Shown here: positions 12,001 to 23,540 of the stretch, piece after piece
Layout: each line of letters begins with the position of its first letter
Numbering within the stretch: the first letter of the stretch is position 1
Source of the DNA: Rutpela maculata
Taxonomy: Eukaryota; Arthropoda; Insecta; Coleoptera; Cerambycidae
Direction: 5' to 3'
Assembly (NCBI GenBank): GCA_936432065.2
Contig: OW386285.2
Span: 30,807,920 to 30,871,919, forward strand
DNA length: 64,000 bases
The notes under the pieces: model-generated
The model's input: the letters and a program-made list of their open reading frames with translations, nothing else
The model's database searches: none
What the model was told of the DNA's origin: nothing
Translations under genes and position numbers: made by a program

Positions 12001-12690
12001 TACCCACTTGCTGTTATAATTAATGAAAACATATTTTTTAATGTGTATATTTCGAGATTATCTACATAGTTTTATAACATTTAATTGCAAATAGAAACTA
12101 AATAATCCGTACGTAGACTCACTTGATCGCTTAAACGACGCCACAGATGGGCGACGTTAACAAAAGTTATGCTTTAAATTAATGAGGACGAGTTGAGCGG
12201 CCGCATTCAACAGCGTCATCTCGTTACATGAGCCGAATTTCAAAAGAATCTCTTTATAAAAAAGTTTGCTCTACAGTATATGGAACATTTTTCTCGTTTA
12301 TACTATGACTCTCTCTTTAAAAATAAAAAAGTTACTTCGATCGGGTATTTTTCAATGCAAATTTTAAGAAACCGCGACAATAGAGGGTAATTATATATTT
12401 TTTAGGCACTATATTATTAGTTACACTATATTCTTTACCGTCAGCCTGTCCAAGAATATTGAAGGGATAATGTGTAAAATATTGGTCTAAATCGGAATTA
12501 AAATAAAAAAATATGATGTGTTATGTGCAAAACAAAAATTAACACATAATTTCAAAATTTTTCAAAAAATTTGCGAATTGACCGATTTGGCAATCTCAAA
12601 TTAACGGGCGAACTCAAAAATCAAATCTAGAAGGTCATTTTACATAATATCATCTGTTTTTTAGGTGGGTGTTCGCGAGATGTATAGACT

Positions 12691-13520
12691 ACTTTTAAAA
12701 TGCTTCCTACAGATTGGCTGCTCTCCGACTAATAGCCCCGTGTTCATTTAAAACATATCGTTAGGGAAAGTAAAATGAATATGTTTACCTTTAATCGACT
12801 GTTGTGTCTAAAATATTGATTTTACGAAGAACATGAATATAACGCAATTTGTGGGAAATTTTCTCCTCTTTAATTTTTGTAATAAGTCTCTTTACCCTAA
12901 AACCCAAGGTAAAGGAGATATTTCAATAAAACTGTTATTGGCGACAATCTTGGCAATATGGCTACGCCGGCGGTAAATACTGCTTTGTGCAAAATATGGA
13001 TTTTAGTTGTAGATACCTAAATCTACAACCTTGCCAAATTTTAAAACTTCCCGACTTAATTCCTGGTAAGGCCTTTTTATATGACCTGACGGGTGGAATA
13101 TGTTTGTTAAAACAAATTTGCAATTAAAAGATACAGTTAGGAAAAATATCATCCTACCTAACGATAGTTTTTTTATAGATAATTTTTGTTATAAAAGGTA
13201 TCTTCTTCAGTTAACATGTGGTCCGTACGATTTCTCTTACCGCTCTCTTACTTTTCTTAACCCCCAAGGGATGAAAAAGTATTTCTTATTTATTTATGAA
13301 ACACAGTATATTTATGTTTCTGAGCTCACTGTTTACGAATCTGAGGTCAAAATTAAAAAATTAAAAGTGGTGGATCCAATATGGGGGAGGGGGGGGGGGG
13401 GGTGGGTGAAATTATTTTTAAAGCAACTATTTTAAACGGGGAAAAAATTGAGCACCAAGGTAATGCTATATATTAACGAAAACAGTATTTGAGAATTATT
13501 GTTATTAATTATTGGTTCAT
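12691..13520. other. Unassigned stretch with a G-rich tract
   Basis: Contains a 111-codon open frame at 13100-13435 that I do not recognise; it ends in a run of G (13385-13403) encoding poly-Gly and is most likely not a gene. Nothing else is identifiable. Confidence 0.4.
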
Positions 13521-13689
13521 TACAGTAACAAAATGGCACTAAATTTATTTGAAAATGTAAAGACACATATTTGCAAAGAGATTCTATACAGAATTGTCAG
13601 TTACATTATAAACCAAAAGTCAAGGACTAGAAACAGTGAGTGGTATGAGGGCAAAGTTGAAAAAATGAAGCCTACCTCAGAATGCAATA

Positions 13690-14284
13690 GAGTTATAAGA
13701 CTCGCGTAGCTATAGAAGAAAGCCAAGAGAGAAAAGTGAGCAAGAGCAGCTTGAAGAAATTGCAGAAATACACAGAAACCAAGACAATGGGCAATTTTAT
13801 AAAACGGTGAATGATATGAGAAAGAACTTCAAACCACAAATTACACAATGTTAACGAAGGCAATATTGTGAGCAATGAGCAATGCATATCAGGACGCTGG
13901 GCAGAAATCTTCGAGGAACTGCTGAACAAAGAAACTAAAGTCGAACAACACCTCCCAAACCGCACACTCGCAGTCGAGAAAGGTAACAGCGAAAGCGAGC
14001 TGACGAGACCCCACCTAGTATAGAAAAGACTAAAGCTGCAATTAACAAACTTAAAAACAATAAGGCAACCGGCTCCCATGAGTGTAGAACTATTTAAAAA
14101 CAGGGGAGATAGCCCAGTTGCATATTTACACAACCTTATTCTTAACATTTGTGCACAAACTCTAACCTCTGCAGAATAGAACCTTGGCATAACATGGCCA
14201 ATGCATAATAAAGGGGACATGATGAACTTCACTAATTATAAACGAGTTACCTTACTAAATAGAGCATATAAAATCTTTATGCTA
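13690..14284 (+). pseudogene. RTE-type retrotransposon, segment upstream of RT
   Basis: With several frame changes this reads SRRPKREKSEQEQLEEIAEI, HRNQDNGQFYKTVNDMRKNF, then SIEKTKAAINKLKNNKATGS (about 14010-14070, the classic start of the RT domain), and near the end KKGDMMNFTNYKRVTLLNRA and YKIF. This is the connector between endonuclease and RT, plus RT motifs 0-2, of an RTE-clade element. The frame stops abruptly at about 14284, where an unrelated retroelement fragment begins, and resumes at about 14775 with DQIFTLREILEKT. Decayed and non-functional. Confidence 0.8.
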
Positions 14285-14770
14285 GGTTACAAACTTACAC
14301 AGGGAGATTGGGCCACTACAACCCTTTGGGTATGTAGAAGGACTTTTGGTAAAGCTTGGAGGTTAAACCCCAGAGTAACAATGTGGTGCTATACTGTTAT
14401 AGTAAGACCAATGATCACTTATGCTTCTGCATGAAACAGGTCAGAATCGTGGCAGGTCTTTTAACTGGACACGGCTTTTTCAGAAAACACCTGCACACTA
14501 TAGGCGTGGTGGACAACCCCGACTACAGGTTCTGTGGGGAGGAGGAGGAAATTTCCATCCACGCCCAAACTTCCTGCCCTAGTCTTATGAACTTGACACA
14601 AACACTTCGGCATTGGTTTTTCGATGCTGGAGGAAATAAGAAATTCCCCCATAGGAAGAATTTTGACCTTTGGGTTAGAATCCGTCCCGAATGGAGGAAT
14701 TCACTAATTTCGTAGCGGTAGTACAATGGACCACTAGGCTTGAATACGGTAACCTTTCGCCCCGCTAAAA
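14285..14770 (+). pseudogene. R1/I-type retrotransposon fragment inserted in RTE
   Basis: Two pieces of a different pol protein: TTTLWVCRRTFGKAWRLNPR plus VIVRPMITYASA (14310-14434), the C-terminal part of the RT, and directly after it KQVRIVAGLLTGHGFFRKHL, HTIGVVDNPDYRFCGEEEE (14430-14560), the zinc-binding C-terminal tail with CxxC. The RNase H domain that normally lies between them is missing, so an internal deletion occurred. The fragment ends in an (AAG)n-like tail at about 14770-14786 and splits the surrounding RTE element. Confidence 0.8.
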
Positions 14771-14774
14771 GAAG

Positions 14775-15950
14775 AAGAAGAAGACCAGATCTTTACACTA
14801 AGAGAGATATTGGAAAAGACAACAGAACACAACACGCATCATATATTTGTCGATTTCAGCTGTGCCTATGACAATATAAACACAAAAAAAATCTACCAGA
14901 CTATACCATAATTTCTCATAGCAGATCAAACTGACTATGCAAAGTATAGTCTGTAAAGTGGGAATACAGGAGGACGTGACTAGAACATTTGAAAGCTGTA
15001 ACGGTCTACGTCAAGGCGACGTCCTATCCTGTCTGCTGTTGAACATTGTGCAGTAAAAAGCAATACGAGACTCGGAAATTGATGTTATAGAAGATTGTCC
15101 CATCTTCTATAAATCAGTGCAAATGTTTGCACATGTAGATGGCACACATAATTTCAAGAAACAAGGAAGCACTAGATGAAACCTTCCGCAAACCTTCATC
15201 TAAAACGATCCGCAGGAGTTAGGAAGCGCATAGTAAATGAGAAAATGATAAAATACACGCCCACCACCACTCATCAGCAAGAACGAGAAACACCCAATAT
15301 GGCTGTACCGTAGAAAGAGTTAACGAATATTTAGGATCTTCAGTCAACAGCGCAAACACCATAAGAGTTCTTCTAGTCAATAGATAATACTACAGTTTAA
15401 TAAAACCCATATTATGATCTTTGTGAAGAAAAATCAAATGTGCCCTGTACAAGATACTAATTAGACCTGTACTAGCTTATGGCTCAGAAATTTGGACACA
15501 CACAAAACGAAAAAGCTCTCTTAGGATGCTTCAAAAGAAAAATGTTCAGGAAAATATTTGGTGCTGTAAATAACAACAGCTTGTAGCGCAGGCGCTATAA
15601 CTTCGAATAATACCAGCTCTTCCAGGATCTCGATATCGTAAAACACATTAAAGTGGCATGTCTGAGATAGATAGGTCAAGTGCAACGTTTAGATCCAAAT
15701 AGCATTATATCGAGGATATTCACCAGGATAGGCCCCGTGGGTAAGTGAGCAGTAGGAAGGCCAAGGCTACGATAGCTAGTTGAGGTACAACGAGACCATT
15801 AGAATAAGACAAATAGAAAAAAGAAAAAAGAAGATGAAGAAGGCTGCCGGAGGATAGGAACGAATGGAAAGTAGTATTAGAGGAGGCCAAGGTCCACCAC
15901 GGGCTGTAGTTGTCAATGATGATGATCAAGACGCACACTATTTCGATCAA
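14775..15950 (+). pseudogene. RTE-type retrotransposon, RT and C-terminal part
   Basis: The continuation of the element begun at 13690: DQIFTLREILEKTTEHNTHH, FVDFSCAYDNINTKKIYQ (RT motif with catalytic Asp region), CNGLRQGDVLSCLLLNIV (15000-15050), SVQMFAHVDGTH at the place of YADD (catalytic Asp pair destroyed), VNEYLGSSVNSAN (15320), ALYKILIRPVLAYGSEIWT (15440-15500), and the end LEEAKVHHGL followed by a stop near 15910. It ends in an ATGATGATGATC tail, typical of RTE 3' ends. Multiple stops and shifts. Confidence 0.8.
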
Positions 15951-16117
15951 AATTTATTTCTTTTTTATGCTACAAATAGCATAATTTTAATTCATAGCAT
16001 TTTCGACGTAAGTGACATAGTTGTTTTAGATATTTAACATTTTTATATCAAATTCCGCCTCTTATAAATATTCGACATACCAAGTATACTAAGATTAATT
16101 TCTTTTTCGGAAAAAAT

Positions 16118-16202
16118 CCCAGTGCCACGGCCAGGAATTGAACCCGGGACCCCGGAATGAGAGTCAAATCTCCTTGAGTATCGATTTTGTAGTCATATAA
16201 GG
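16118..16202 (-). ncRNA. tRNA-like sequence (SINE-type or tRNA-Glu pseudogene)
   Basis: On the minus strand the segment reads ...TTTGACTCTCATTCC then GGGGTCCCGGGTTCAATTCC and TGGCCGTGGCACTGGGATT. GGGTTCAATTCC is a good Pol III B box and T-arm, and the anticodon-loop position would be CTC. The D-arm/A box is poor, so it is not a functional tRNA. No body or tail of a full SINE could be defined. Confidence 0.55.
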
Positions 16203-16264
16203 CGGAAACCTTTCAATTAGTGTTACATGGAAATCTGTAATTGATATTTGTGTGCAAATATTCG

Positions 16265-17753
16265 AAAAAAACCGCTGCTCAAGGAATCACTACTTCCACA
16301 TCCAGATTTTCTATTCAAGTCTCTCACAACGAAAAAATTTTGTATGTGGAAATAATTGTTTATGGAACTTTAATAATATAATATCGTTTACTCAAAAACC
16401 CGTGAAACAATATTCCACATCGGTAATGGGGTGGGGGTGGATGAAGTAAAGAAATATTTTAAGATTTTTGGTCCTTGCGCACACTAGGGTGGTTCAAATA
16501 TGACTTAATTTTTTTATAGAGGGTCTCGATCCCCCAATTTATTTCCAAATCCGAAAAAGTAAGTACGTATTTTTTTGTTTTTCAAAATTTTAATTTTAAA
16601 TGGTGCCTACGGAGACATGCAGATTTCCATTTAAATTGCATGGAAAAAAATCACTCTTTGGAATTTTTTGAATAATTTCTCAGGGTTAGGGAAAATCTTG
16701 CATTAAGCTTATAGCACTTAGAGAGGACTATCCAACGAAGAATTTGATGTATATACATATGGGTTTGTCGTCCCTAACACACTTTGTGGTGCCCCGAAAT
16801 CTACTCTTAAATCAAAAAATGTAAATTCTTAGGTAGTTTTCGGGGCACCGTGGAGGTGCGACAAACCCACATGTATATACATCAAGTTTTTCGTTGGATA
16901 ATCCTCTCCAAGTCCTATAAGTTTAATGCGAGATTTTCCCTAACCCTGAACAATTATTCAAAAAATCCCAAAAAGTGATTTCTCCCCCTGCAATTTAAAT
17001 GGGAAACTTCATGTCTCCATAGGCACCATTTAAAATCAAAATTTTGAAAAACAAAAAAAATACTTACTTTCTTTTTTCGGATTTGGAAACAAATTGGGGG
17101 ATCGAGACCTTCTATAAAAAATTAAGTCATTTGTGGACCACCCTATGCACACACGCACACACATTAAATCACATTTTTTTTCATCCCCTTTAATAATGGG
17201 ATGGGGGTGGTAATGGGGATGGCTAATGCCAAAAAATTTTCTCTTGTATATACCAAATGCCAATTTTTTGGACTGCTTGATTTGATGTTTACCCCATTTA
17301 CCCCAATTTACCCCCAACCTTTTTACAGAATAAGATGAAAATAAAATCTAGTTCCAGATCCTGTTAAAGTACATACGTGTACCAAATTTCAAGTCAATAT
17401 CTTATACGGTTCCAGAGTAATCGTGCGCACAGTAGCGGCGTTAGGGTAGGGCGCGGTTAGGCGACGCCCAGGGCGCCTTAGGCGTTCCTTGTTTTATTCT
17501 TTTCTTTTTTTTACATGGGCTTGGATAGCAGACAGGAGGCGCCGTAGAAATCTCGCCCCAGGGCGCTAGTAGTGCTAAAACGGGCACTGCGTGCGCACAA
17601 AACAGTTACAGACCGACACGTAGACAGACAGAAATTTTTTTTCGCTCAAACTTAAAATCTCGACTTTCATTACATTCTAAGTCTATTTGAACAATAAAAA
17701 TTTTCAATTTTTTTTTTGTCGATACTATACTTCCACTGGGTGGGAAGTAAAAT
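16265..17753 (-). mobile_element. ACTTCCACATCC-family element, copy A (interrupted)
   Basis: Minus-strand copy: the family's right end (ACCGCTG..CAAGGAATCACT, then ACTTCCACATCC) is at 16265-16305. The left end, with its short hairpin ACTTCCAC..GTGGAAGT, is at about 17735-17753. The interior has the family landmarks: GGGATGGGGGTGG blocks, TTTACCCCAATTTACCCCC, TACCAAATTTCAAGTCAATA and the GTCTGTCTGT-type run. It is split by the palindromic element at 16485-17145. Confidence 0.8.
16485..17145. mobile_element. Full-length palindromic element (TAGGGTGG ends)
   Basis: A 661-bp element whose halves are inverted copies over almost their whole length (arms about 310 bp, centre near 16813). Outer ends are TAGGGTGGTTCA and its counterpart ...GGACCACCCTA. 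The flanks TGCGCACAC (16476-16484) and TGCACACAC (17146-17154) look like a 9-bp duplication with one mismatch, but they are CA-rich, so this is weak. Comparison with uninterrupted ACTTCC copies at 23310 and 30785 supports insertion at this point. No coding capacity. The superfamily is uncertain. Confidence 0.85.
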
Positions 17754-19100
17754 TATATATAAAAATTTAATAAATGCAAGCTTTAATTATAAACTCCATA
17801 GAATATTCAAGAGATAATCATCCTCAGTTTAATCTCAAGTGAGAGTGAACTCCTTTTAAGAATATTAATTTTGAGTGGGCATCGTAGGTACCGTTCTACA
17901 AATGAAACTTACTGGTCATTCGAAAATGATAAAGGTGCTCAATTTATAAAAAATGCGATGACTCGTAATAGATTTCTCTCCATCAAATAAGTATTACACA
18001 GATATTTCATATTTTTATAACTTTTGTTAAAAAAGGCGATGACATAGCAGTTTTAAAATTTAAATAACACATTTTGCATTTGGAGAAAGATAATCTCAAA
18101 ATCCCATGTAAACGTATGTACATATAATATATCTACCGCCGCTGTTAAAGTCTTTTGCAAAAGATCGGCTTAAAAAGATGACTAACGACAAGTAATATTT
18201 CTCATAGTGAGTGCTGCGGTGGAGGCAAGAACCCCATCTCGAAGTGACTTAGAACATTTAAATACATAATGCAAGGCCAGGTATCCACAGAATTCATGAA
18301 TAAAACTCATATCCCGCAATCCAGCCTCTCAGTTGCCAGGACTAAGACGCCCTGCGAAAGATGCCATCTTTATCTCAGGGCCTCGCTGAAAGAAATTATT
18401 CTATGACTTACTTCCATCCGCCCTATTGTCATATTGCATCGTGAAAAGTCTTTATTACTCCATTCTTTAGCCTCCTCTTTGTGTATTTTTGCATAAGACT
18501 TAATTTTTTGTTAGGTAATAAATTCGTGGAACTTTCTGGCAAGCTTGCAGACTTCCCCTGAGCAACCTGTAATAAAAACGGCCAAATGTCAATCAACCAG
18601 CTTGTAGACCACTGCTAGTAGGTAATAAAACATGATGTCGCTATAAAACGAAAAAAGCTGTAACTTATTAAAGTAGCGTAATGCGGGAATGGCGTACTTA
18701 ATTTCAAAGTTTTTTTATATATCCTCTTTTTATGCTTATTATTCAATTACATTTTCATTAGTTTACTGCTGAGGTAAAATCCGCTGTTTCCTGATATTTT
18801 TATTTTATTATTTCCATAGACAAGTATAGTAGTTAAAAGTTTTTCGCTTCTTCACGTTTTAGTCGTTAAAATGAAAAAAGAGTATTTAAATTCGTTATCC
18901 GGCTTTAATTAATTAAAATGTAGTGCAATGGACAACTTGATCGCAAAAAAATCCGGAGTTTCGTCGTAAACTGTTGAATATTGCCAACAAATACAAGCCT
19001 CAATCTATAGTTTAAATAAAGTAGTGGAGTAAAACTAAGATTTGTGTGGAATTTGTCTCACTGTAGGTTTTTTAACATGCTTTTATTAACAACTATCTAT
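17754..19100. other. Unassigned AT-rich stretch
   Basis: No gene, RNA or clear repeat recognised. Possibly single-copy intergenic sequence. Confidence 0.4.
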
Positions 19101-19771
19101 ACAAGTAATAAGGTCTAAGGAACTGAATTTCACCCACTTCTGATTGTTGTATCATCATGAAATTTGGCAATTATGTGTAACTCTAATGACAATACAGTAT
19201 ATTATACGCAAGATTATAATATATTCGAAATGGCCGTCGCCCCAAGATGGCGGATTATCATTTTCTTTACAACCCCTTCGATATGGATATCAAGAGAAAG
19301 GGCTTAATAAGTAGAAAACAAATATGTGATCAAAACTTAAAAATTCAAAATGGCTGCGTCAACATGGCGGATATGTTCCAAATTGTAATCAAATATTTTA
19401 AGTCTAACAGAAGTTATCGTGTTTACAAGAAGCGGTATACACGCACACATAGATATACACGCACACACACACACAGACACAAAGACATTTTTTATTCGAT
19501 ATTTCAGTTCAGTCTGTTGTGAAACGGATATCTGTACAAGAAATTTTTTCTACAATGATTATTAAAATTCCATCAATAATTTTTTTCATGAGATACCTTT
19601 AACTCAACTTAAAAACGTATGTCTACGTACCTTATACAATTTATCGGCGAAAACCTCTACGTTCTTGAGAACGTTCTCACCAAGTGGCCAGCATCCAAGT
19701 CTGTTCAGAAGTTGGCAGTTAACGGTATCTCATGAAAAAAAATTATTCCAACAATAATTTTTTTTAATGCA
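19101..19771. repeat. Dispersed-repeat debris with CA microsatellite and a hairpin
   Basis: 19165-19385 carries TCATGAAATTTGGCAA, CCCCAAGATGGCGG and AACATGGCGGAT, words typical of dispersed repeats. 19440-19480 is an ACAC-rich microsatellite. 19590-19601 (TCATGAGATACC) and 19723-19735 (GGTATCTCATGA) form an inverted repeat with A/T-rich outer arms (about 19570-19760), a small foldback sequence just before the CXC exon at 19773. Confidence 0.55.
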
Positions 19772-19772
19772 G

Positions 19773-20233
19773 GTTGATCCTAGCGTTGCGTGTGCAAATG
19801 ATGCCCGCAGTATTTTATTTGGAGCTGTGAAAAAGCCAGAAGCACTCTCTCCTACAACAGATGCCCTTCGGCTTCACATCAGAAGGTGCCACTACCAAGT
19901 GAGTTCTGAATTATAATAGGTATTTAAAAGACTGTGAAAACGTTATTTAATCAATTTGTAATTTGACAGGTATGTGTGTGGAAGAATGCTCATCTTCCCA
20001 CGTCATCGCTGCCACCACTTGAAGACTGCGGCTGGGCCGTTGACGGCGATCAAGTTGTCCCACGAATCATGACACTGGACCCCATTCCTAACACGTGTCC
20101 AAAAGTTATAATTTGCCACTGTAAAGGACTTTGTAATTCGAAGAACTGCAATTGTAGGAACGCAAATGTCCCTCGCTTAAAACTCTGTACTCCCTGCAAA
20201 CGTACCTGTCTCAATTCTAGAGAGGTACAGTAA
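19773..20233 (+). pseudogene. CXC-tail protein, last two exons
   Basis: Exon 19773-19898 follows a TTAATGCAG acceptor and reads VDPSVACANDARSILFGAV, then ALSPTTDALRLHIRRCHYQ. A 71-bp intron (19899-19969, GTGAGT...TTGACAG) is in phase 0. Exon 19970-20233 reads VCVWKNAHLPTSSLPPLED, CGWAVDGDQVVPRIMTLDP, then the cysteine cluster ICHCKGLCNSKNCNCRN with later CTPCKRTC and a stop. The order LPP..A..R/H-rich, CGW, Cys cluster matches the C-termini at 28.2 and 55.2 kb, but the sequence is a distinct subfamily. Both exons are intact, so this could be an expressed gene end. Nothing upstream was recognised, hence the call as a broken copy. The Cys cluster probably binds zinc; its role is unknown. Confidence 0.6.
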
Positions 20234-21180
20234 TTTTTGTTTGTTTTTGTTCATGTAAGCTTTTGTTTCCCCAAAAATGTAGCTTTTTTCCTAACTGAAT
20301 TAAAAGTATAGTTCAAACGTTGTATTAGAGGTAATTTTTGGAATCGTCATGCTCAAAAATATCTATAGAGACGCGTCACGCTCGCTTTTACGTGAAAAAT
20401 GGGGATGATGGTGCTGGCGCCGTAATAGCCGCCATCTTGGCCGCCATCTTGAATTTACCCAACCAATGTTTTTTTGAAATGCATTTTTGAATTCCCCATA
20501 CTCAAAGACATATAATTACATGTTTTGGACGCATTCCTGTGTCAAAGGGGGGCTTTACAGCTCCGGTTTCCGGTTTCGACACCATATTGGCCGCATCTTA
20601 AATACCCCACTTCCGGTCTGGATTTCGGTTTGGTAACCAGCAGATTCGGATTCAGCGAGGTCGAAATAGGGGAAAAAGACCATTTGCCAAAAAGTAATAT
20701 GAAATTCTTCTAAAATTTCGCTTTTCTGAAAACTTGACTTAACTATGAATCAAATAGGTATAATAAATCAGGGAAAGAGAAAATTTTATTCGAGCGTCTA
20801 TTCAAGTATCGACTAGGATTACATAACACTGTAAAATTTATTCTCCAGCTGTAATTTCATTTTAGCTTCTGTCTTTTCAGTTAAAATTCAATCTTTTTGA
20901 ATTAATGTTGAAATGTTTCCAGAGAAAATGCTTTAAATATTTCTCATTTCAAAGTGTTTACTTAGGAAAATACAGAAACCTAAAATAAATTAAACCTATC
21001 TTAATTTTAACAGAAGTAACCGCCAATAATAAGAGAGAAAGTTTAAAATTTATATCATGGGAAGTATCATTTGTAATTCTATTTTACGTTTTATTCAACA
21101 TTTGTTAATGTAGGACTTAAAATGTAGTTTAATTTATCTTAATTACTGACTAAATTATATATGTTACTACTTTTCGTATC
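20234..21180. other. Unassigned stretch with GCCGCCATCTTG repeat words
   Basis: 20425-20455 contains two GCCGCCATCTTG words, and 20640-20665 contains GATTCGGATTCAGCGA, which recalls the minisatellite unit at the window start. These suggest old repeat debris. The remainder is featureless. Confidence 0.4.
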
Positions 21181-21451
21181 CAGTGTGCCCCCGGATTGAG
21201 TTGTGATATACCAAAAAAAATAGTACGGCTTTCATTTTTCGCAGTCTCGATCTGCTTGACGTAAAATGGATTTTTAACAAATTTCAGTTAAAATGGGATC
21301 TAACTCTCGGAGTTAATCTAAGAAGAAAATAAAAGAAAATAAATCATTGTAGGTAAATTGGTCTTTCTGTTAATTTTACGGAATAATTCTATTGGGATAA
21401 AATATTTGGCACTAAAAGTCCATATGCCAACTTTCATTGCATTTGAACAAA

Positions 21452-21489
<38 letters not shown>

Positions 21490-21945
21490 CTCTTCAAGAA
21501 ATTAGAAGAAGTTACAAAGAATTGGAAGAAGGGTGGAATTATGTAGTAATTTAGGTGGGTACTATTTGAATAGGTTTTTAGTTGAATTCGTTGAAATTGT
21601 TAATTGCGTTAAAAAATAAAAGGCTATTCACTTTAAGTAGTATTTTTTTTTCTTTGTTCAAATGCAATGAAATTTGGCTAATGCCTCTAACTTTCAATGC
21701 TAAATATTTTATTCAAATAGAATTTTTCCGTAAAATTAACAGAAAGACCAGTTTACCTACAATGATTTGTTTCCGTTTATTTTCTTCTTAGATAAACTCC
21801 GCGAGTTAGATCCCATTTTAACTGAAATTTGGTAAAAATCCATTTTACGTCAAGCGGACCGAGACTGCAGAAAATGAAAGCCGTACTAATTTTTTTGGTT
21901 TATTACGCCTATCGCAAACTCAATCCGGGGATACACTGTATATTA
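21181..21945. mobile_element. Inverted-repeat element with an (AAT)n loop
   Basis: Left arm about 21181-21452 and right arm about 21656-21945 are inverted copies, for example CCCCCGGATTGAG against CTCAATCCGGGG, TACGGCTTTCATTTT against AAAATGAAAGCCGTA, and TTGAACAAA against TTTGTTCAAA. The loop holds an (AAT)n microsatellite at 21450-21487. Arms are about 270-290 bp and roughly 90% alike by eye. Non-coding; a MITE-like foldback. Confidence 0.85.
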
Positions 21946-21954
21946 AAGTCTCCG

Positions 21955-22674
21955 ATTAAAGAACTTATATCTAGATACATAATGGCATTACTTTGTATGA
22001 TGCTGAAAGATTCACAATCTAAGGCACTTCTTCCTATAAGTTGCTGATTGGTCCATCGGCCTATTCGCGACCGCTTCGTACACAATCGGTTCAGTTTCGA
22101 TTATCATAATCTCAGTTTAACACTTTTGACAGTGTCGCCATTAATGTGAATAAATGTTTTTCGTGTTCTCCGATGAAAAAGTGGTGAAGAAGTCATATTT
22201 TATTTAAAGTTGTGATTTGCTAATACCTAAATAATATTCTCTATTCATATTGACATAGTTTAGTGACAATTTAGTGCAACATGCAACAGTGATGTGCCTT
22301 TTTGCAGAAATCTATCATTTCATAAGTAAGTAGGTCATAGTCGTAACATGATGAGGTTCAGTTTACAGTTTTAATAATAATATTATAAATAATATCCTTC
22401 CAATACATATTTCCCTTGAATAAAACATCTTTACCTATTATATTTTTTAAATCCGCGGTAATGTTCCTAGAGGTTAACCAAAAATTATTACATAAAATAG
22501 ATACAATATTGTACATTTTCCATTCCACACATACCCGCCACTGTTGCCTATGGGATGTGATGTTCATCTATCCATTTTAATGGACATATAATGTGATTAT
22601 GTTAGGAGCAAATAAGGTATATGAAGAAAAGGTAGCCATTATATATCTAGGTATAAGTTCTTTAATCGGAGATT
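21955..22674. mobile_element. MITE-like element with TTAAAG flanks
   Basis: Left end TCTCCGATTAAAGAACTTAT (from about 21951) is mirrored at 22640-22674 (ATAAGTTCTTTAATCGGAGA), giving a terminal inverted repeat of about 37 bp that continues with CTAGATACATAATGG. TTAAAG lies directly outside each end, as a candidate 6-bp target duplication (or TTAA plus two bases). No transposase is seen inside. Its left end abuts the previous inverted-repeat element. Confidence 0.7.
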
Positions 22675-22880
22675 AAAGTACAATAGAGAGTAGAACACAG
22701 CATTCATTAGTCAGATTGAATTATTTTTGGTACACATAATATGTATCCCAAGCAATATTTTAATATAGGTACAGGCATTTAAAACTGAAATTTTTTTCAC
22801 CCAATCTCATTGGGTTGTTTTAATTATAGCCTAGTCGTTGAAGGTATTTAAATCCACAAACTTGGAAAATGAATAAAATT

Positions 22881-23540
22881 TTACTTCCACATCCAGTGGA
22901 AGTATAGTAACGACAAAAAAATTTAAAAAATATTTTATTGTTCAAATAGGCTTAGAATGTCATGAAACATCGAGATTTTAAGTTTGAGCAAAAAAAAAAT
23001 TCTATCTGTCGGTCTGTCTGTAACTTTTTTGTGCGCACGTTTACTCTGGAACCGTTTAAGATAATGACTTGAAATTTGGTACACATATGTACTTTAACGA
23101 GATCTGGACTAGATTATATTTTCATCTTGTTCCGTCGAAGAGTTGGGGGGTAAATTTGGGGTAAATAGGCAAATCAAGCAGGTAAGAGTCCATAAAATTG
23201 GTATTTAGTATATGCAAGAGAAGCTAAGGTCTCAAAAAAAATTTTGGCATTAGCCATCCCCATTACCACCCCCACTCCATTATTAAAGGGGATGAAAAAA
23301 ATTGTGATTTAGTGTGTGTACAAGAACCAGAAACCTCAAAATATTTTTTTACTTCCACCCCCCTGTTCACCACCCCCCACCCCACTACCGATGTGGGGTA
23401 TCGTTTTAGAGGATTTCAAATATTATATTATTAAGGTTCTATAAACAATGATTTCCACATATAAAATTTTTTCGTTGTGAGTGACTTGGATAGAAAATCT
23501 GGATGTGGAAGTAGTGATCCCTTGGGCAGCGGTTTTTTTT
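22881..23540 (+). mobile_element. ACTTCCACATCC-family element, copy B
   Basis: Complete-looking plus-strand copy: starts TTACTTCCACATCCAGTGGA (itself a small hairpin), then a poly-A-rich stretch, the GTCTGTCTGT run, CGCACGTTTACTCTGGAACC, TTGAAATTTGGTACACA, GGGGTAAATTTGGGG, CCCCATTACCACCCCC, and ends with TGGATGTGGAAGTAGTGATC and GGGCAGCGG. The first and last 12-13 bases before the tail are inverted copies. No reading frame. Confidence 0.8.

Larger units (their letters stand above)
9632..12690. mobile_element. Long-TIR DNA element carrying a CXC-tail gene piece
   Basis: Left arm about 9632-10085 and right arm about 12220-12690 are inverted copies. Landmarks are CTCGCGAACACCCACCTAAA near the outer ends, TTTGAGATTGCCAAA, TTATGTGTTA, and GATCGAAGTAAC / GATCGAGGTATC further in. 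Identity is imperfect but continuous for about 450 bp. Between the arms lie a tRNA-module repeat (10335-11140) and a cysteine-rich coding remnant (11226-12000). No exact target duplication was found. Two other CXC gene pieces in the window sit in the same kind of structure. Confidence 0.75.

Noticed and set aside
13693..14232. 179-codon minus-strand frame rich in Leu/Ser/Phe
   Set aside because: It is antisense to the RTE coding remnant, which has recognisable motifs; no motif of its own.
16476..17154. hAT assignment for the TAGGGTGG palindrome
   Set aside because: The tip fits hAT, but the flanking CA-rich words give an imperfect 9-bp rather than an exact 8-bp duplication.
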